Assembly: GCF_024713975.1 (NCBI RefSeq)
Contig: NC_091093.1
Coordinates: 17,357,501 to 17,421,500 of the forward strand
DNA length: 64,000 nucleotides
Origin: Paralichthys olivaceus
Lineage: Eukaryota > Chordata > Actinopteri > Pleuronectiformes > Paralichthyidae
Direction of reading: 5' to 3'
In this document: one piece after another, positions 1-20,700 of the stretch
How the letters are laid out: each line of letters begins with the position of its first letter
How positions within the stretch are numbered: position 1 is the first letter of the stretch
The notes under the pieces: model-generated
Databases searched by the model: none
Seen by the model: the letters and a program-made list of their open reading frames with translations, nothing else
Told to the model about the DNA's origin: nothing
Translations under genes and position numbers: made by a program

Positions 1-551
1 AAGCATTGAAATGAATTGTTCAATAACCTTATTCAGGCACATTAAGTCTTTCTAACCAATCAAGGGGGAAAACATCTTATCCAACTGAATCCAAATATAC
101 CCTACACGCACTACGAAACACAATTCCTTGCAGAAAGATAAAAATTAGTAGTGTTTATACATTTTCTAAATTGTGAGGACTCATGTTACATGTCACCTGA
201 AATCACAATATTTGTTGAACAATTAAAGGTTGTGAACATAAATCACATTTAATTTGTTTAGGATTTAAAAAATGTGTCTGGATTTCAACAAATATACTTT
301 CCATCTCTGAAACTTCTATGCAGATATTAAGAACACCGGTTTGTGTTCACCAGAATAATACAAATCTGTTTCTTTTTTTAACTCAGTTGTAGATGAGCAA
401 CAGAGAGACGTCCAGGAAGTGAAGGGGAGGAGAGCGGAAGGAAGAACAGAAGGAGAGACTTGTGATGAGATGAGAAGTGTTGACAAAGACTTTAAATTCA
501 ATTGAAGAAATAAATACCACAAGACTGAAGAGGATGTGGTGTGCGACTTAC
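1..551 (-). other. adam10: ADAM10 intron 3, partial
   Basis: AT-rich intronic sequence runs from the exon 3 donor to the left edge of the window. I see no coding exon, RNA gene or clear repeat in it. Confidence 0.8.
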
Positions 552-10638
<10,087 letters not shown>

Positions 10639-10740
10639 ATCGAAATCCCCGGTGGGTCCCAGCACAGGTAGATAAGCGACCCAGCGACGGCGCTGATTGC
10701 CTCTTCTTTTGGTTTCTGTCACTTAAAGACACAGCCGCCC
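10639..10740 (-). promoter_or_regulatory. adam10: ADAM10 5'UTR and core promoter region (approximate)
   Basis: This GC-richer stretch lies directly upstream of the ADAM10 start codon, with a CRE palindrome about 190 bp upstream of the ATG. I see no TATA box placed to fix a start site. The transcription start is inferred only from position. Confidence 0.4.
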
Positions 10741-10762
10741 TTCCTACTTACAGGGAACCATC

Positions 10763-10783
10763 ACACACACACACACACACACA
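10763..10783. repeat. Short (CA)n run
   Basis: About ten CA units upstream of ADAM10, separated from the main satellite by a short GC-rich stretch. Confidence 0.85.
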
Positions 10784-10824
10784 GCCGCTCCGCTCGGCCC
10801 TGCCTCTCTCTCCTACAGCCAGGC

Positions 10825-10832
10825 TGACGTCA
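10825..10832. promoter_or_regulatory. CRE palindrome TGACGTCA near adam10
   Basis: A perfect 8-bp CREB/ATF palindrome 187 bp upstream of the ADAM10 start codon. It directly abuts the GA/CA satellite. It matches the CRE near mindy2 at 13816. Function is inferred from motif and position only. Confidence 0.45.
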
Positions 10833-11087
10833 CAGAGAGAGAGAGAGTGAGACAGAGAGAGAGAGAGAGAGAGAAACACACAAACACACAGAGAGAGAGA
10901 GACTGAGACAGAGAGAGAGAGAAACACACAAACACAGAGAGAGAGAGAAACACAGAGAGAGAGAGAAACACACAAACACAGAGAGAGAGAAACACACAGG
11001 GAGAGAGAAACATAGAGAGAGAGAGAGACACACACAAACAGAGAGAGAGAGAGAGAAACACACACACACACACACAGACGCAAACAC

Positions 11088-11122
<35 letters not shown>

Positions 11123-11283
11123 CACAAACACACAGAGAGAGAGAAACACAGAGAGAGAGAGAAACACACAAACACAGAGAGAGAGAAACACACAGGGAGA
11201 GAGAAACATAGAGAGAGAGAGAGACACACACAAACAGAGAGAGAGAGAGAGAAACACACACACACACACACAGACGCAAACAC

Positions 11284-11318
<35 letters not shown>

Positions 11319-11481
11319 CACAAACACACAGAGAGAGAGAAACACAGAGAGAGAGAGAAACACACAAACACAGAGAGAGAGAAACACACAGGGAGAGAGA
11401 AACATAGAGAGAGAGAGAGACACACACAAACAGAGAGAGAGAGAGAGAAACACACAGACGCAAACACCGGGAGAGAGAGAG

Positions 11482-11512
<31 letters not shown>
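10833..11512. repeat. GA/CA composite satellite with a ~190-bp higher-order unit
   Basis: About 680 bases consist almost only of GA runs alternating with ACACA blocks. A landmark ACGCAAACAC recurs at 11078, 11274 and 11458, so the spacing is 196 and then 184 bases. The array is therefore a higher-order tandem of about three units, not a plain microsatellite. One strand is purely purine over long stretches. The Leu-Ser and Cys-Val open frames on the minus strand are artefacts of it. Confidence 0.95.
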
Positions 11513-11515
<3 letters not shown>

Positions 11516-11694
11516 CCCGGACACACCTATCACTATCTATTGTGATCGATGGATCAATGAAACACTGCGGTCATGTGAGATTTGTGAGATTAAAGATTAA
11601 TTTGATTCCCACGCAAAACATTAACAAGTTTAATGAAATTGAATATTATATATATGTCTTGTGTAAAAATCGAAAGGGACATTTAGAAAATACT

Positions 11695-12050
11695 TTTTCA
11701 TTATGGAACTCATAACTCACTCATATTAAATATGATTTAAAAAACGTCCTGTAGAGGTGACACAGATATTTCACCTCACTCGTGCTCATGGTGACCCCCA
11801 CTGTCTATATGTCAAGTTTCAGAAACCTCTCAAAGTGTTTTTATGATAATATTTAGTACGAACAAGTTATGAGTGCCATAATGACAAAGGAGCCAAATAT
11901 GCCTTTAATTTTCTCAGAAGTTCTACAGTAAAATCTTCTGAAACTTGACATACTGACAGTGGGGGGGTCACCATGAACACGAGTGAGGTGAAATATCTGT
12001 GTCACCTAATAATATTTGTGTAGTTACTTATGAGTACCATAATGAAAAAG
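11695..12050. repeat. Fold-back (inverted repeat) element
   Basis: Two arms read as reverse complements. A perfect 27-bp core lies at 11756-11782 and 11980-12006. Matching flanks extend outward to TTTTTCATTATGG-type ends and inward to an AAGTTTCAGAA motif. A third related end (CATTATGGCACTCATAACTT as complement) lies in the loop near 11862-11884, suggesting nested or duplicated termini. No coding capacity is present. It is probably a nonautonomous DNA element. It lies between adam10 and mindy2. Confidence 0.8.
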
Positions 12051-13740
12051 GAGTTTGAAAATACCCCAAACACTCACATGTGTTCAGACAGACTCATTTG
12101 GAATCACAATCAATACAGTTATTGAGAAATCAAAGTAATGAGTGAAAATGGTGAAAATCATTTATTTTATTAGTGCAGTAGAAGTCTTTATATGAAGCAC
12201 AGAACAGTTACAACAATCAGATCAATGTTGGATGAAATGATTTACTCTGAATGTGGTGGCATGTAGAGTCTGAAATCATTCAAACTACTTCTCTTCTAAA
12301 AACTAACACAAAATGAAACATTAAACCTTCCTTTGCAAGGCTTCCTCTGCACTGTCATTGTCTCACTAATAAAGAACCATTCATGTTGGAAGAATGTCGT
12401 CATACAGTCTGACAGAGATGTGACGCTCATGTCCAGCTGAGAAATGACTGCCACCCAGTGTTTCTACAGAGTTACTGCATGTGACAGTGTCAGGATAATA
12501 AACAATATGTAATAACTGTCTCATATGATCAGAGGACTTTATTCGGAGAAATTCAACACGTCGTTATGTAGGAAAATATTTAAAAACTTTTAATGGTTAA
12601 ACTCACTGCCTCAACATTTCTGAAGTCTCGTTTGTGGACGGCGCTCGGGAGGTCAGGTCACGCGAGAACTCCCTTTACACATGCGCATGCGCAACACGGT
12701 CACGGCCAAGGCAGGTTCTTTTCATTCTGCGTTCAGGAATCCTCGTCAAAGGGAGAACTCAAAGCTTTGAGTTCAATGGTCAGATAAACACCTCAAAGAT
12801 TTGAGCTCGTGGAATTATTTTGACACGTAAAGATAAGATAAAATAGAAGATGATTCAATCAAATAAAAATTCAGAGAATATGCATGTGTTATACATATAA
12901 ATGATATACACGTATTATTTGGAGAGAAACGTGCTTGAGTAAAGTGCAGCAGCACAGGATGATAGCACGAGGATGTATACCTACTGTATTTGTGCGTAAT
13001 GTATAAGATGATATTGAAATAAACATGCAAATATAGTCTTGTATACACTCACTCTTCATTCCTACAAGTTTGAGGATGGGAGTCAACTAACAATACAATA
13101 ATTTGCCACAGTGGCAAAAAAATGTATACAGTTTACTCTCCAAGACCGTCTACTCATCCTAGTCACTAAAAATGAAATACAGCTAGCATACAATATGTTG
13201 TTTTTTTATTTAATCTATTAAGAATCAAATATTGGCCAATACAGATCTGATGTTGTCAATTCAAGAACAGCATATAAAACCAGACTGTGGATGAAGAGAT
13301 AGAACATAAAGAGACAACAAAAGGAAACAACAAATGAAAGAAAGAAAGAAAGAAAGGGTCAGAGGTCAAGGCTGGAAATAATAGTGTAATTGAATAAGAA
13401 GGTATTTTTCATTTTAGTGTTAAAAATGTAAATCTTCTATTCGTACATCTGCATCAGAATAAACCGTATTGCTAAAATGATTAAAGTATAATATAATCCT
13501 TTAATCAATGGAATGACATCATATGTTCATTTGAGTGAGGGTGCTTTTCAGAAGTCCAATTTTGTACAGTAATCCAAAAAGAATAATTGTCCTAAATGAA
13601 ATATTTTTTATCAACATTACATCTTCATTTTAAAACCTCATTCCATTGGTAAATATGAGACATTTGGTTCTAATTCAAAAAGACAGAGATGTTTGTGGAA
13701 CTGTTAGAATGAAAAACTCGGATGGGTTACAGTTGTACAG
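12051..13740. other. Distal part of the adam10/mindy2 intergenic region
   Basis: Mostly AT-rich with no supported gene. It includes a short (GAAA)n run near 13337-13357 and one GC-richer island near 12620-12720 with an NRF1-type palindrome. I see no coding exon here. Confidence 0.7.
12682..12693. promoter_or_regulatory. NRF1-type palindrome TGCGCATGCGCA
   Basis: A perfect match to the palindromic NRF1 consensus in a small GC-rich island, 1.2 kb upstream of the mindy2 start codon. NRF1 sites usually mark CpG-type promoters, so this may be an alternative start or enhancer. That is inference. Confidence 0.45.
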
Positions 13741-13815
13741 AATACGAGCGCCCTTAAACGCAGCAGTGCCGGGCCGCCCCGCCCTCTTCCTCGGCCTGAA
13801 AGCGATTCACGCTGA

Positions 13816-13823
13816 TGACGTCA
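13816..13823. promoter_or_regulatory. CRE palindrome TGACGTCA upstream of mindy2
   Basis: A perfect CREB/ATF palindrome about 90 bp before the mindy2 ATG, inside the GC-rich promoter and first-exon block. It probably belongs to the core promoter or 5'UTR. Confidence 0.5.
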
Positions 13824-13913
13824 CTCGCAGAGTTGTCATGGCGTCTTTGGGACCGAAGGTGCTGCTGCTGCAATTTAGCTAAAAAACAATCTGTCGACAG
13901 TGCGTGAACCGAC

Positions 13914-14792
13914 ATGGAGAAAAATGCAAACCTGCACCGAGACGCCGACGGGAGCTCCGTGTGCGCCACGATCGCGCCGGAGATGGGCGACGTCTCGGTC
14001 GGCGGCGGAGTGAAAGGAGCCGCCGAGAAATGCAGGACTAGTGAGGCTCCCCTCGGTACTTTGGTGGACGCCAGTTGTAGTGACAGCACCGCGGACGTTG
14101 CTGCTCCCGGCGCCGCTCCTGTCACGTCCAGCGCCGGGAAGTCTGACGTGTCGGAGCCGGTCCAAGTCCTCCCCGCGCAGGAGGGTGCGAAACCCGAGGG
14201 GAGCGGATCGTGGTGCGGGGATCGGATCAGTAACGGGATGGGGCATGACTCGGTGCTGCTGGCCTCAGGAGATATGGAGGGTGGTGCCTCAAAGTTAGTA
14301 AACAACACAACCGACGGGCCGTCCTCGCCTCCCGCAAAGGAGAGCGCGGGTTCGGCTTGTGCGGGAAGTGAAGCGACTAAACTTGCCAAGCCGACGCTTC
14401 TGTGTCCGGACGACGCGATCACAGCGGACTGTAAGTCCGGCGATCGCACCTTATCCGAGGGATTGCCGAGTGGGAGTGACCGCGATGCCAGCCTCGGCGG
14501 AGAGTCCCGAAGCATCGATTCACTCGAGTCCTTCTCCAACCTCAACTCGTGCCCCAGCTCGGACCTGAACAGCGAGGGGCTGGAGGACCGGGGGCTGGCC
14601 CTGGCCCTGCAGAGCGAGTTCGGGGCCGAGGGGACCAAGACCGCCTGCAGTAAGGACCGGGCCGCCGGACAGTCCATATACCACATTAAGTGGATCAAGT
14701 GGAGGGAGGAGAACACTCCCATCATCACCCAGAACGAGAACGGCCCGTGTCCATTACTGGCAATTATGAATGTCCTCCTGCTCGCATGGAAG
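13914..14792 (+). CDS. mindy2: MINDY2 coding exon 1 (N-terminal tail, catalytic Cys)
   Basis: The exon is 879 bases (293 codons) and ends TGG AAG|GTAAAG in phase 0. It is GC-rich and encodes the low-complexity tail. It ends with the catalytic NGPCPLLAIMNVLLLAWK helix. A 355-codon open frame on the opposite strand is only its shadow. Confidence 0.95.
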
Positions 14793-17700
14793 GTAAAGAC
14801 TCTGAGATGAGCACGGATCAATAGAAACTTGATTCTAACTCAATACAAATAGTCGTGTTTCATGAGGAATAGCTGTGAGCTCTCTCATCAGTGGTTTCAT
14901 ATTATCACAGAGGAACATTTGTTGTAAGACTCATAATCTCACAATTAGACCTGCTAACAACATACACTGCCTGTTTATCCCTCTGCTTTTCCTGTTTTAA
15001 CATTGTCAGGACTCGCTCATATATGATTTCTCAATGTCAGCATTAGATATAGATGTACTTCACCATGTCAGCACACGTTGAACGCTGAGGAGGGATGTGA
15101 GGCCTTTTTTACCAGCTGATGTGTCAGTAGTGTTTAGTTTTGTATGAACTTGTTGCCATGCCTTGTCTGATGAAGGGGGAAATACACAAATGAGTGTCCA
15201 CATGTCTGTGTTGCAGGTTAAGATGCCACCCATGATGGAGATTATAACCGCAGAGCAACTGATGGAGTATCTAGGTAAGTGTTTGTCACCATGAAACCTT
15301 TTCCACAAGACAAGAGCAAGGTGATGCATCAGGACTTATCTACAGAGGAAAACATTTCATGATTGTTCCCCTTCCCTTATTTCATCTGGCTCGACATTCA
15401 CAAACACAACTTGATTTGACCTTGTTTTACCAGTGCACACTTGTAAACATACTAGCGCCCAAAAGCCACTGGCACTGAGTTTCACCGAACCCAGTAAACA
15501 TTCTAGAGTTTCACTTCCCCCCTTATGAGTGGATACATAAGGTCAGATATATATATTCCAGAGTCAACAGAGGAAGAAGAGACCAGAGCAGGGGAAACCC
15601 CCATGCACCAATCCTCTGCAGTCGCAAAGGAAACAAGAGATGCATCCCTGTCTCCTGCCCATCATAACTTAAATTCATCTACACTATCAAAGCAGAGTGT
15701 CTGATAACAGCAGGGTATCTTCAGAGCTTGGGTCGCTCCTCACCAGTGTCTCCTGCAGTTCACCACTACTTCCTGTCAGCATTCATCGTCTGTGTTTTTT
15801 AGCTGCTCGATTCCAATACAGCTCTCATTTCTATAAATCACAGTTCTATAGTAAAGACACTAATCAGTTAGTTCAGGCCCAGCACACAGTTAATCTTGTG
15901 TTATGTTCAGGGGCTGCTGGATAACTTTGAACCTCCACGGTGTTTGTGATAACACACACACGCAAACATCAAGGCTGAAGATGGGTGATGAATTTCAGAT
16001 GTGGTGTATAAAGTGGGTGGTGGTTGACGGCCACTCGGCAGCTCAGAATTACGTGGCGTAGCATGATCATTATCCCGGCGCACAGGGACGGACAGATACA
16101 GATACATTTGGAGGACCACGGATGAGAGAGTTCACAGTTCAGTGGACCACACAGCATTGGGGGGGTTCACTATTGTAAAGCCATTCAGCTGGCCAGCCCC
16201 CTGCTGGAAACAATCTCCACTCGCACTGAAGTCTTGATGTAGGATGACAGCATAACAGTTAAGTCAGAAGACTTTTTTAAAGTCAGTCCGAACCTCTTGG
16301 GAAAACGTTAAGTTCCCATGTGATTGTTCAGGACAGAGCCACAGAGTTTGTGAGTGTGACGAGACTTGTTCAGTTAGTAAAGTGTATGTTTCAGATACAA
16401 AATCCTGTGTTGGTTTGATATTAACTGTATTCTGTGCTTAGTTAAGGTTTAATCAGTTATTTCACACAACATTCACATGAAGAACCTCAGAGAGTGCATA
16501 TCTCCACCGATTCCCAACTGTCCCCTCTTCACCAAATGTCACACACATAAAATATCAGTATATTTTTTTTCATCAAGGTCTATGAATTATTTGATATATT
16601 TGAATGTTGAGAAATGCGCAATCTCGCAATGTTAAAGAAAGTGAAAACTGATCTACACCACAACTAAATGGGTTACTTCCTGACCCATACCACATCCTTC
16701 CACCAAATTACGTGGTAATCTGTGCATTTTGTCGTTGTAGGTCAGGCATTGCAACCATAAAAAAAAAAAAGAAAACGTAGGCTTTTTAAAATTTCCCTGT
16801 ACATGCTCTCATTCTGTTTGCTTGTGCACATTTATCTCCATGTGTAGCTGTTTTTACTCAACGTAGCTGATGATGACAAGAGGTTGATGGAATTCCTTTG
16901 AGTAAATTCTCAGAGATGTCTGTGTCGACAGTGCCGCATGATGCTCTTGCCAGTTCTCTAATAAATTAATGATTCGCAGAGAAACATTCTGCAGAAATAT
17001 TTACACCAGAAGTTTGAAAAGTGAGGAGTAGACCCCCGAAACACTTTTACAGCGATAGCAAGAATGCATTTGCTTGGCTTTCACTCGCCCTCCAGAGTGT
17101 GTGAAATAGTTTAAAGGTTGCAGCACGGGTTTTTTGAAGTGCTGATTGGGCCGGAACAGAGCAGGAGCCAGACATCTGCCACGCTCTGAAACAGCTCGTG
17201 CTGCTGCAGAGATCTCAGGTGACACCGCGCTGGACAGGGACAGGGATGATGCTGTTTGGCACAGCCTCTCCTACAAATACTTAAGATAAGAATCCATAGT
17301 CATAACCAAGTGCAGGTTAAGATAGTTATTGTTTTCCTCAGTACGATATACTATTATTATTAGTATATTATATTAACTCAACATATTTGCCAACATGTCT
17401 CTTTCTGTCCCTCTGTAGGAGACTACATTCTTGAAACCAAGCCTAAAGAGATATCAGAGGCTCAGCGGCTAAACTATGAGCAGGTAAGATCTGCCCAGTC
17501 GACACAAAATACTGTTCTACTGTTAAACGGGCATGTGTTTTTGCTTATCTGTGTGCATTTGTAAGCTGCTGACTGTTTATGGTGCTCGAGCAGCACAGTG
17601 CTGTTGGAATGAACTCCCTCTTTGTCTCCTCTCTTTCTCCCTCTCTATGTCGAAAAAACATAACCATGCAAGTTTAACATAAACTTTCATGTCGCACAGA

Positions 17701-20700
17701 CAGACTCAAATATCTTCATCTCTCCTTGTGACCATTATCAATATATTTTCACCTCGCTTCTCTGATGTACCCGCACACATGCACAGTCAGTGTTGCCTCA
17801 TGCTGAAAGCAGGTTTTCACATTTGCATTGACGTTACAGAGAAGGTCAGTGGATGTTGCGTAAAATGGAAATAAACATCAGGTTGATTACTAACCACATT
17901 AAGATGCAGCTTAGCGTTTTTTTTCCCATGCTCTATATGTTACATAAGATGTGTCTTGCAAAGTCCAGGGAACAACAGAGGTCAGGAGTGTCAGATTATG
18001 TTGTTTCACATGGTGGTGGATGCTTAGAGATGCATGGCTGGGTTCAGCTCCTGGCTATTACTGAGGCCGTGTGTGTTTCTGTGTGTGTGTGTTTCTGTGT
18101 GTGTGTGTGCGTCTGTGTGTGTGTGCGTCTGTGTGCGGTTTACCATGAAAGACACTTAGAGATGGAGCTCCAGCTCCAACTAACTCCCCTGCTTCCTCCC
18201 ATCTCCAATGCCTGCCGATGGAGTGGGAGGCTCCCTGCCTCTCCTCCTCTTGCGTGGCAGAGCACCAGCACATCTGTGAATGATTTGAATCCACACTTGT
18301 CCCTCATTTAGAGAGGAGGAAAAAAAACATGTTCGCTCTCCTCCATAGATGCTCACTGAATGGCTATTTCTAAATTTAAGTTGAAACTGAAATGCAGCCT
18401 CTTAAATAAGTCAGCGGTGCGTTCGGCATGCACTGTTAAAGCTAGGGAGCGGTGAAAGTTTGTGTTGCATAGTCATTATGGTGGTCTAGTGCCCGGGGAG
18501 CTGTTTAGCATGTGGGTGTCCTCATGTCATGTGCCATGCGTGTCCGTGCTGTGGTTGATACAGAATGTGGAGCCCACGGTGGGCAGGGCTGTGGGATGTG
18601 AGGGAAAGTCTGTGAGAAGGTTCATGTGCACATCGGGCAGAAGGTTTTTCCTCCTCTTTACTTCTGAAAGAATTGTGTTCTCATCGCTTATTGTGGAAAT
18701 ACAACTGAAGCAGCTCAGACTCAGTGAAGAGCTGTAGGTGTTCATAACAGAAGTCGTTCTATTTATATATTCAGCTTGAAAAAACATTGTCTGTCACAGG
18801 AGTGTATGAGGGATTAAAATAGCAGCACAGCAGCTCTTTAGCTATTGTTAAATATTTACTCAGAGGAGCTGTGGAAGTGAGAGTATAGCTTTGCTCTGCT
18901 TTTGCCTCAGTGGACCCTGCTCGGCAGCACTCGTGCAAGGCAATTCATCCATGATGACTGTTCAGCCATTGGAGGAAATGCGTTATCACGTTCAAGAAGC
19001 CTCTTGTTTTAATTTGACGTCATTTGCAGTAATGGACGTTGTTCACTGATGTTTCCATTTCTTTTGTGCTGACTGAAGCAGATACAGTCCCAGTGTGGGT
19101 TTCAAAAAGCACATTAGCCCAGGCCTGATGGATAATGAGTGGATGCAGATTTTTCATGCATATCTGTTTGGTAGACACTCTGTGTTTGGTAGAATGGCTC
19201 TCAGTAGAACGCATACCTCTGCCAAGGCCCAACAGTCCCCTAAATCCAGTCAAGCTGCACCAGAGTTCACTCACTCATAGATATCAGTTCCATAAATCTG
19301 CCTAGTTTTTTTTCAACAAGATATTATTCTCTGAGAAATCGAGGAAAATGTTGAAAAACGCTCTATTTGTCAATGTTGAAGAAAGTGAAAGAAATCCCCC
19401 CCGAATTCAATGGGTTCCTCCCTGACCCATATTGCAAACTTTCAGCAAGTTTCCTGGAAATCCATTCGGCCGTTTTTGTGAAATCTTGCTCACAAACATA
19501 CCAACCAACAAACATAACCTCCATGGTGGTGATTCATCAGCAGGATGTACTGTACATCTTTGAATAAGCAGAGACAATAACAGAAAAAACTAAAGCAAAT
19601 AAATGCTTCTTTTTAAAGTTAGAATCATAAAAGCTCATGAGGAGAAACAGCTCAGTTTTTCAGCTCTGTATGAAGAACAGAGCACTGAGTGGATAAATGG
19701 TTTGTATTTATATGGCGCTTTTCTAGTCTTGATGACAACTCAAAGCGCTTTACAGTACGCCGTTCACCCACACACATTCATACAGTGCAGCACTTAGTAG
19801 AGGGAGAGACTGTGCTATCAGTTGTGCAGGTTATGGTGCTGGACACTGATTTAATTCAAGCCATCTAATTATAAGATCAGAGATTAAGCTATACACAGGC
19901 TTATCAATGTGTTACATACACGTGTACAATTGAATGCAATCCATTACAGTAGCTCCAGTGCAAAACAATGCTTGTTTTTTTTGGGCTCATAGTAACTTCA
20001 TGTTGACCATGTGGGAAAGGAGCTGATTCACCCTTGTGGTCAATGTTAAGCCTGGATTGCATTATATCAAGTTGTGTATTTATGTATTTAAATAAGGTCT
20101 AAAATGTAGAGCAGTCGTAGCCGCTGATGTGTTTCATGCAAGTGTGACCCACATTAGGGGACATTACAGTCTCGTAAAGTGTTCATTATTTACAGCTCCC
20201 ACTGATGACGTTACATAAGACTTTACTGTAATGGTTTTTTATGTTTATAGATCTGCTCTATATATTTTAAAGAGTTTTATAGACACAAATATAGCCAGAC
20301 TAATAAAATGTGCATTAACATAAACTCTAATATTATTTCTGTTGAGCAATGACGCAAACAATTTTCATCACAGTATTAAACTGCTTTCAAACCTGCAGTG
20401 ATTTTCCAGAGGGATGAATGTGAGAACATAAATGTCAGAGTCAGTTGCTCTGAACAGTTTCTGGAACTGTTCCTGCCAAAGCTCTTTAGTAAAATGTCTG
20501 TACGATGTATGTATTTATTCATATTTATTTCTGAGGTCAAAAATGTTGCTGTGCTGGTTTTAAACTGTGAAACAAACCCGAGGAAAGTAGCTCATATTGA
20601 AGCCAGTCCTCTTTTTCATAAGCTCTCCTCATAGCATATTCTGGGACCCACCAGTTAACTACTCCTGGTAAATTTTATTTGAGAAGTTCCCATAGAAAAG

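Noticed and set aside
10833..11512. Possible CRISPR-like array (regular repeats)
   Set aside because: There are no unique spacers. The units are simple dinucleotide blocks in a vertebrate genome.
10748..11533. Long minus-strand frames of Leu/Ser and Cys/Val (225-261 codons)
   Set aside because: They are translations of the GA/CA satellite, open in several frames at once with no complex sequence.
13754..14821. 355-codon minus-strand frame
   Set aside because: It lies antisense to the GC-rich mindy2 exon 1, whose plus frame carries the MINDY catalytic motif. GC-rich codons leave the complement open.
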